This document shows positions 58,565-64,000 of a DNA stretch of 64,000 nt, in pieces. The stretch's first letter is position 1. Each line of letters begins with the position of its first letter. The position numbers were made by a program, and so were the translations under genes. Below the pieces are notes generated by a model that did no database searches, had not been told where the DNA came from, and saw only the letters and a list, made by a program, of their open reading frames with translations. The DNA comes from Larix kaempferi (taxonomy: Eukaryota > Streptophyta > Pinopsida > Pinales > Pinaceae). The stretch spans positions 69,500,501 to 69,564,500 of the forward strand of contig BSBM01000361.1 of assembly GCA_027924585.1 (NCBI GenBank), written 5' to 3'.

Positions 58565-59444
58565 TGTAGGAGGCCTCACCACTTCCTTTGATACGTTATT
58601 GGTAGTCATGCCCAAGTTTCACCTTGTGGGGTGACTCATGTTAAGATACATTAGCAAAGGATTCTTTAAACCCAGTCATGTGTTTTGAAGCCCCACTGTC
58701 AATAAGCCAATCATTACAACCATGAGAGATAGTACTTGTGAGAGAAGAGATTAGAACATAGTCTTCTTTGCTTGATAAGTCATTATCATCACTTTCTGCT
58801 CTAGTCTTCTTCTTGGGAGGTTCATCATCCTTGACAGCATGAGCATGGTACCTTCTTTTGCTGCCCTTCTTCTTCTTGTTGAAGTTGTTGTTGTCCTTCT
58901 TGTTCTTGGGACAATTTATGGCAATATGTCCCTTTTCATTACAGGTGAAGCATATTCTCCTTTCTTTATGGTGATGTGAAGATTTCTTGAAGTGAGATGG
59001 CTCTCTTTTGGAATTCCCTTTCTTGGTGTGAGTTGTGAAAACTTGATCTTCATTCCCCATCTTTTATTCTCGTGCCACAAGCCTTGCTTCTTCTTGTGAA
59101 CATTCTTCCCGTAGTCTGCTGAAGAATACCAACTTCTTTCTTGCATAGATTCCTTGGATAAAGAAGTCCCATGACCTGGGTAGGCCATTCAGATTGGTCA
59201 TGACAACTTTACCATTCTCCACCATTTCATCCACTGCTTCTAGTTGTTCCTTGATATGAGAGACCCTAGAAAAATAAGATTGAATGGATTCTCCATTCTG
59301 AAGTTTTACCCCTTTCAATTGGTTCTGCAAAGTCATCTTCTGATTTATGTTCTTCCCTTCAAATAGCTTGGATAGGGAATCAAACATCTCTTTGGGTGTA
59401 TTCAGAGATGACACATGGGGGATGAGATGGTCCTTGATAGAATC
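58565..59444 (-). pseudogene. Gag-protease of C, main part
   Basis: Minus strand continuing from 62318 across the D insertion. DSIKDHLIPHVSSLNTPKEM at 59440, gag helices, CCHC knuckle CFTCNEKGHIAINC near 58920, a Lys-rich linker, the protease active site DSGASKHM near 58680. After the GDDYQ region near 58600 the frame joins the tandem arrays. A frameshift separates 59064 from 59060. The first 200 codons downstream of D are largely open. Confidence 0.9.
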
Positions 59445-60179
59445 TGTTCGGATATCCACATCATCATTTGTAGGGCCTTGCATGCAATTAGGGTTTGCAT
59501 GCAAATTATAGGGTTTGCATACATTTTGCATGTAGCCCAGTCACCATGTGATGCCTCTAGCACCTTACCCACCTTATTCTAGCACTCGGGAGCCACTTAC
59601 TTCAAATTTTTATCCCTCCTAGTTAGGAAGGTGCCCACTTCTCACCTACTTCCAGAGAAGGGCATACTTCTTCACCTACCACTGCAGTTCCACTTCAGTT
59701 ACACTCAGTTAGCTCTGATTCTCCCTGATTTGAGGCTAGTTTCACTCTCGACTGACTCTTTCACTCTGTTGGACCTCCAAATTGACTAGATTACTTGTTC
59801 TGACTTCAGTTAAGCCTCCCATGCACCCTCCATTGAGTCTCCTTCCCTATATCAGTGCTACACACTTCAGTTACACTAGTTACACTTAGTTAGACTCAGA
59901 TTGACACCTGGATGACTGGTTCTTGTGCATTGATGACCATGACTGATTGATGATGAGGACTCCTAGTTGGAGTCAAGCTACACCATTCAATAATTCGAAT
60001 GACCTTCTTAGTCAATTCGAATTGCTCAGTCATTGTTACTGTATTTTATTGTAATCATTCACTCTTACTTGGATATTGAGCACTGATGTATGCTTTGCAC
60101 TGTTTTACACCATTTTTCTGAGTTTCATTTATTGTGATTGATTTACTTGTTCATTAGATCTGCTCTGACTAATTTTACA
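59445..60179 (+). repeat. 5' LTR of D
   Basis: 735 bp, TGTTCGGATATCC...AATTTTACA. It has a 20-bp TTTGCAT-type duplication near 59490 absent from the 3' LTR. Confidence 0.95.
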
Positions 60180-60191
60180 TGGTATCAGAGC
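60180..60191 (+). other. Primer-binding site of D
   Basis: TGGTATCAGAGC directly after the LTR. Confidence 0.95.
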
Positions 60192-60378
60192 CATGAGAGG
60201 GACACGATTTCTTTTCTACAGGTGTTCTACCTGAAGATTGAGCAATTTTTGCTCACTTTGCAGCAGTTTTCTGTAGTTGCAGCACTTTCTGCAGTTGCAC
60301 CTATTGCTCCATAATGGTTCTTGTTTGCTTGTGATTTACAGTTTCTTACTTTCTCCATTTGCATTCGATATTGCAGAG

Positions 60379-61428
60379 ATGGAATATTCTTCTTCACAAA
60401 ATATTCTTACTCCATTCAACTATGATGAATGGAAACCAAAGATGATTGCATTCTTGAAGAGACAATGTCTTTTTGATATGTGCATTGGTAATACAAGAGA
60501 TTTTTATTCCGATGAAGAGGAGAATGATTGGCTCAATGATTGTGACAGATCTTTTGGAGCAATGTGTCTTGCTATGTCTCCTTGTATGCGCTACCTCAGT
60601 AATACTGCTGAAAATCAAAGTGACCTATGGGTCCAACTCAATAGAGAATTTGGAAAGCAGGAAGAAGAGGATCATGCTAGCCTTTTGGAGAACAAGCCCA
60701 GTGAGATATCCTTATGTGCTCTCTCCGATTATGTCTTGGCCTCATCCATTGTTCAAGATGAAGAAGAAACTATAGATTCAACACTCATACTCTCAAAGTC
60801 TTCTATTTCGAATTATGAGCAAGATAAATTAGCTCATACTCTAGATTCCAAAGAGGTTCTTGAATCCTCTCTTTCACATGAGTTTGCCGGTATGAAGAAT
60901 AATGATCTACTTGAAGTTTTAGAGGTGAAATATGATTTTGGAGGAGAAGCACTCTCCCTCCTTGATTGCATGCCTCCTATAGACTTGTGTACTATCATTT
61001 GCAAAGTTTCTCAGAGTTTTAATAAAGATGAAGAGCACTACCATTCGCTTGAGTTCAATTCTCATGCACTTTTTGTTGATTTTGGTTTTGATCTCACCCT
61101 TGTTGGTTCAAAGGAGATCTCAAGAAACCATTCATCTATTCTTGGAGCTGATTTAACTTCTATTTATAAGAACTTCAAGTTTCAAGAGCTATTTGATCTT
61201 ATTCGATCTTTTTCTACCTCACTTGGTTTGAATCACAAGTTCTAGGATCATCCTCATATTTTCAGATTTGTTCTCACCATTTTCAGTATGAAGAGCAAGT
61301 TCATAAAGTCTCCACATTCGCTTGCATCCACTGATGGAGAATTCAAGAACATGTTTTTGGAGCATGATCCATTTACTCCCAAGAGTAAGATACCTCCAGA
61401 CATATCTACTTTATTTTTGAGCAGTTAA
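60379..61428 (+). pseudogene. Gag-like ORF of D, one in-frame stop
   Basis: ATG 60379 (MEYSSSQN) opens 288 codons to a TAG at 61243-61245, after which the same frame stays open to TAA at 61426-61428. Residues 10-95 resemble the N-terminal gag domain of copia elements (FNYDEWKPKMIAFLKRQCLF, FGAMCLAMSPCMRYL, LWVQLNREFG). Residues 100-350 are acidic, Ser/Leu-rich and unlike anything I know; they end with LTLVGSKEISRN, GADLTS, KFKFQELFDLI and FLEHDPFTPKSK. No knuckle, protease, RT or integrase. D2 shares both halves and has homologous sequence past the TAG position. Confidence 0.8.
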
Positions 61429-61455
61429 ATCTTTTGGTGTGCTATAGTCTATTTT

Positions 61456-61464
61456 GAGGGGGGG
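61456..61464 (+). other. Extra polypurine tract of D
   Basis: GAGGGGGGG within TCTATTTTGAGGGGGGG, 147 bp before the true tract; the flanking TAGTCTAT..TTGAGGGGGGG is duplicated. Confidence 0.7.
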
Positions 61465-61602
61465 TATTTTTCCCATGAGGTTTTCCCCATTTCTTCGGTT
61501 TATTGACTGTTATTAGTTTGGATTATTATTGTATTGGGGTGACCTTTGGTCTTAGTAACCAGGGCCCTACATTATTTTTTTTTACACATCATAGTCTATC
61601 TT

Positions 61603-61611
61603 GAGGGGGGG
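61603..61611 (+). other. Polypurine tract of D
   Basis: GAGGGGGGG immediately before the TG of the 3' LTR. Confidence 0.92.
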
Positions 61612-62317
61612 TGTTCGGATATCCACATCATCATTTTCAGGGCCTTGCATGCAATTAGGGTTTGCATGCATTTTGCATGCAACCCAGCCACCATGTGATG
61701 CCTACAACACCTTACTCACCTTATTCTAGCACCCGGTACCCACTTACTTTAGAGTTTTAGCCCTCCTAGTCAGGAAGGCACCCACTTCTCACCTACTGCC
61801 AGAGAAGGGCACACTTCTTCACCTACCACTGTAGTTCCACTTTAGTCACACTCAGTTAGCTCCGATTCTCCCTGATTTGAGGCTAGTTTCACTCCCGACT
61901 GACTGTTTCACTCCGTTGGACCTCCATATTGACTAGATGACTTGTTTTGACTTCATTTAAGCCTCCCATGTGCCCTCCACTGAGTCTCCTTCCCCATATC
62001 AATGCTACACACTTCAGTTACACTCAGTTAGACTCAGATTGACACCTGGATTACTGGTTCTTGTGCATTGATGACCACGGCTGATTGATGATGAGGACTC
62101 CTAGTTGGAGTCAAGCTAAACCATTCAGTAATTCAAATGACCTTCTTAGTCATTTCAAATTGCTCAGTCATTGTTACTATATTTTATTCTAATCCTTCAC
62201 TCTTACTGGGATATTGAGTATTGATGCATGCTTTGCACAATTTTACACCATTTTTCTGAGTTTCATCTATTGTGATTGATTTACTTGTTCATTAGATCTG
62301 TTGTGACTAATTTTACA
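61612..62317 (+). repeat. 3' LTR of D
   Basis: 706 bp, TGTTCGGATATCC...AATTTTACA, followed by the target duplication GAATC. Confidence 0.95.
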
Positions 62318-62517
62318 GAATCAACAATGATTCTGTTTTCCTTGACCAAGTTCTTCTTATGCAATATCTTAGCCTCTTCATCGTTTGGGATAGGGATGTC
62401 TTCTTTTACATATGAGTCCAACTCATTTTCTTCCAGGATTAACCCAATCCTATACTAGCAGGCTCGGAAGTTATCAGCCCCTTCAAGTTTATCCTCAATC
62501 TTGGTGTGGTTAGACAT
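62318..62517 (-). pseudogene. Gag N-terminus of C
   Basis: ATG at 62517 on the minus strand begins the usual gag start. Near codon 20 the Trp-Lys of E is replaced by Cys-stop (TAG). The frame then stays open to the D insertion and joins 59444 in register. Confidence 0.9.
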
Positions 62518-63080
62518 ATTAAAGAGTACTTCAAATGGAAATAGAAAAGATTTAGGTCTTACCACTTGACTTGCTGAAAACTGGATCTGGTCCCGGATTA
62601 GGGATTGTCAAAGAAACCCTAAAAACTCAAAATGTGAATTTCAACTTTCTGAAAGGATAGAAAGATGTGCCATGATGAGCTGATTAGCCTGGTGTATTCA
62701 GAATTTGAGATATGCATAGCTTCACCCTTCAGAAATGCCTTTTTTTCTTCCCGAGTTCACTCGAGAGGACCTTGAATTAGGGTTTGAGTTTCTCGGAGAT
62801 ATACTTAGCCAAAAATCTCAATCCAAAGCTCTAAACATTGATTTTTGCAAGGACCTTACAGCTATGTCTTCAGATTCTAGAAATTCCTATTTTTGTGGAT
62901 ACCTTGATGTTTAGGGCCAAATCTGAAAATGCTCAGAATTGAATTTCGATTGGACAGATAGATTCTCCTTGATGAGTAGAGTCAATCTACTATACCGCTT
63001 TTCCAAAATCTGTGTAGAGAAACCCGATAAACAAGAAACCCTTGGTTTCTGTCACTACACAATGTCTTCTTCTCAGGTTA
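62518..63080 (-). other. Leader of C
   Basis: Untranslated leader, similar to 14042-14603 of A. No coding content. Confidence 0.8.
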
Positions 63081-63092
63081 GCTCTGATACCA
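63081..63092 (-). other. Primer-binding site of C
   Basis: Minus strand TGGTATCAGAGC against the 5' LTR. Confidence 0.95.
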
Positions 63093-63697
63093 TGTTAAAT
63101 TTTGAGCATTAATTCACAATACTCTAGGATCTTTACTGAGAGAATAACATGTACAGTATATCAATGCATATCAATCATAACAAGCATGCCAATCATCACA
63201 AGAAGCAAACACATGAGAGACAAGAGACACAGATTTTCTGTGGGGAAAACCCAAAGGTGAAAAACCGCACAACTTCCTCAGAGATAGAGAGAGCAATGGC
63301 TCAACCAAAGTACAACCAAAATACACAGAGATAGTCTCCTAGTAGTAGATGATCCTCCTCCTCACATGTGTGCCACTTTCCGAGTGAAGGAAGAATGAGC
63401 TTCTGAGTGATCTAAATAGAGATCTCCTGATCTCTATTTATACTTGATCTGTTTGCCTAGTGACCTTATGGGGCCAACTAGTGTAGCTAGGTACATCAAC
63501 TATATATTATATAAATCAGGGCCGACCCCACACATGTTGGTCTAATAACCCATCGACAAGTTACCATACTTGCGACACTTTTCAATACACATGAGGACAC
63601 TTCTGTATAGAGGAATGACACATCTCTATAGGAGTACAATAATATATAAATGAAATACATGGATGAAATACATTCCGAAGTTACATGTACATCAACA
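63093..63697 (-). repeat. 5' LTR of C
   Basis: 605 bp, TGTTAAATTTTGAGC...TACATCAACA, followed by target duplication AGATC. Confidence 0.95.
63414..63442 (-). promoter_or_regulatory. LTR TATA box with palindrome (C)
   Basis: Minus TATAAATAG at 63442-63434. AAATAGAGATC (63414-63424) and GATCTCTATTT (63429-63439) form a perfect 11-bp inverted repeat with loop TCCT. Confidence 0.8.
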
Positions 63698-63956
63698 AGA
63701 TCTCAATCCTACTCGTAATCCAGATCGTCGAATGGCGCTACCCTTACAACCTTCACAAATTTGGGACCCATCAACTTTGTGCACAAGTAATATCCATGAA
63801 GTAGATCTGGACCACAGATCTGAACTCCACCCAAGCTAAGCCATCGAAAGATGCAACACTTTAAGAAAAGTTTGAAAATCTGACTCATGACTTTTTCCGC
63901 ACAAATAACATTTGTGAACAACATGTGAGCCGTTGATTTGCATCCTCTTCTGTTGA
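63698..63956 (-). repeat. 5' LTR of F, second part
   Basis: Resumes the F LTR after C: GATCTCAATCCTACTCGTAA matches GATCTCAACC|CTGCTCGTAA rebuilt from 24741-24751 and 46315 onward. Similarity stops near TGTTGA at 63956; the outer boundary is approximate. Confidence 0.75.
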
Positions 63957-64000
63957 TCAACCTTCAACTTGCCCACTCATTAACCCCTATACTAGATCTT

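Larger units (their letters stand above)
59445..62317 (+). mobile_element. Gag-only LTR element D, 2.9 kb
   Basis: Plus-strand element inside the gag of C. LTRs 59445-60179 (735 bp) and 61612-62317 (706 bp), which differ by about 7% plus two indels; target duplication GAATC exact (59440-59444 and 62318-62322). Internal part is only 1.43 kb: primer site, one gag-like ORF and a polypurine tract. It resembles small non-autonomous elements that keep only a gag gene (TR-GAG-like). D2 at 9286-11007 is a second, older family member. Confidence 0.95.
51284..63697 (-). mobile_element. Copia element C (non-autonomous), containing G and D
   Basis: Minus-strand element with LTRs 51284-51393 plus 57257-57746 (3') and 63093-63697 (5'). 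Target duplication AGATC is exact (51279-51283 and 63698-63702). Its LTR end (TGTTAAATTTTGAGCATTAA) is the reverse complement of that of A, so A and C are one family. C has lost everything between early protease and the tandem arrays: RT, RNase H and integrase are absent. Confidence 0.95.
22950..63956 (-). mobile_element. Gypsy-type gag-only element F (outermost, heavily nested)
   Basis: Two direct copies of a sequence of about 2,050 bp, both starting TGTTA(C/G)CACCC, flank a 2.9-kb internal region. The left copy is 22950-24751 plus 46315-46563; the right copy is 49484-51283 plus 63703-63956. Each is split by a copia element. The internal region has a gag-like gene on the minus strand and a primer site against the right copy, so these are LTRs. 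No protease, RT or integrase is present. The outer ends are approximate; possible flanking duplication ACCTG (22944-22948) versus ACCTT (63960-63964) matches four of five. Confidence 0.75.

Noticed and set aside
22950-64000. Segmental tandem duplication as explanation for the two F copies
   Set aside because: The copies sit directly beside a primer-binding site at one edge and a purine tract at the other, with a gag gene between, which fits LTRs better; duplication is not wholly excluded because the outer ends lack an exact 5-bp repeat.

Overview
This window is plant nuclear DNA, gene-poor and built almost wholly of nested LTR retrotransposons. The TGGTATCAGAGC-type primer sites (initiator tRNA-Met), Ty1/copia and Ty3/gypsy polyproteins, and broken PPR and cytochrome P450 remnants all say seed plant. 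The density and depth of nesting suggest a very large genome, possibly a gymnosperm, but nothing here fixes the species. I see no intact host gene. The only long intact reading frame is a copia polyprotein of about 1,352 codons on the minus strand (40480-44538).

Layout. 1-8545: solo LTR fragment, AT-rich duplication, P450 and PPR pseudogenes, otherwise unassigned AT-rich DNA. 8546-11007: a 229-bp inverted repeat, a tRNA-like sequence, a CACTA-like end, then a decayed gag-only element (D2). 11008-13438 and 20605-20665: an old gypsy ORF split by copia element A (13439-20604, plus strand, target duplication CTTCA). 22370-22710: an RNase H fragment.

22950 to about 63956 is one old gypsy-type element (F) with LTRs of about 2 kb and only a gag-like gene inside (47403-48915). 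Its left LTR was split by copia B1 (24752-46309, AACCC). B1 was then hit by copia B2 (29372-36374, ATATG) and by intact copia E (37763-45489, ACATG). Its right LTR was split by copia C (51284-63697, AGATC). C was then hit by a chromovirus-like gypsy G (51394-57251, AAGCA) and by a gag-only element D (59445-62317, GAATC). Every boundary was read from matching LTR ends and exact 5-bp duplications, so the nesting order is firm, except for the outer ends of F.

How the pieces relate. A, B1, B2 and C form one non-autonomous copia group: they lack integrase, share a non-coding block with splice-like AG|GTATGT junctions, and carry tandem arrays between RNase H and the 3' LTR. E carries every domain needed and has LTRs identical by eye, so it is the only candidate autonomous element here. 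D and D2 are a separate gag-only family. The most unusual signals are a palindrome overlapping the TATA box that keeps its pairing across LTR families, two independent copia insertions 7 bp apart in the two LTRs of F, the conserved gag-only protein of D/D2, and a reading frame inside the F LTR.
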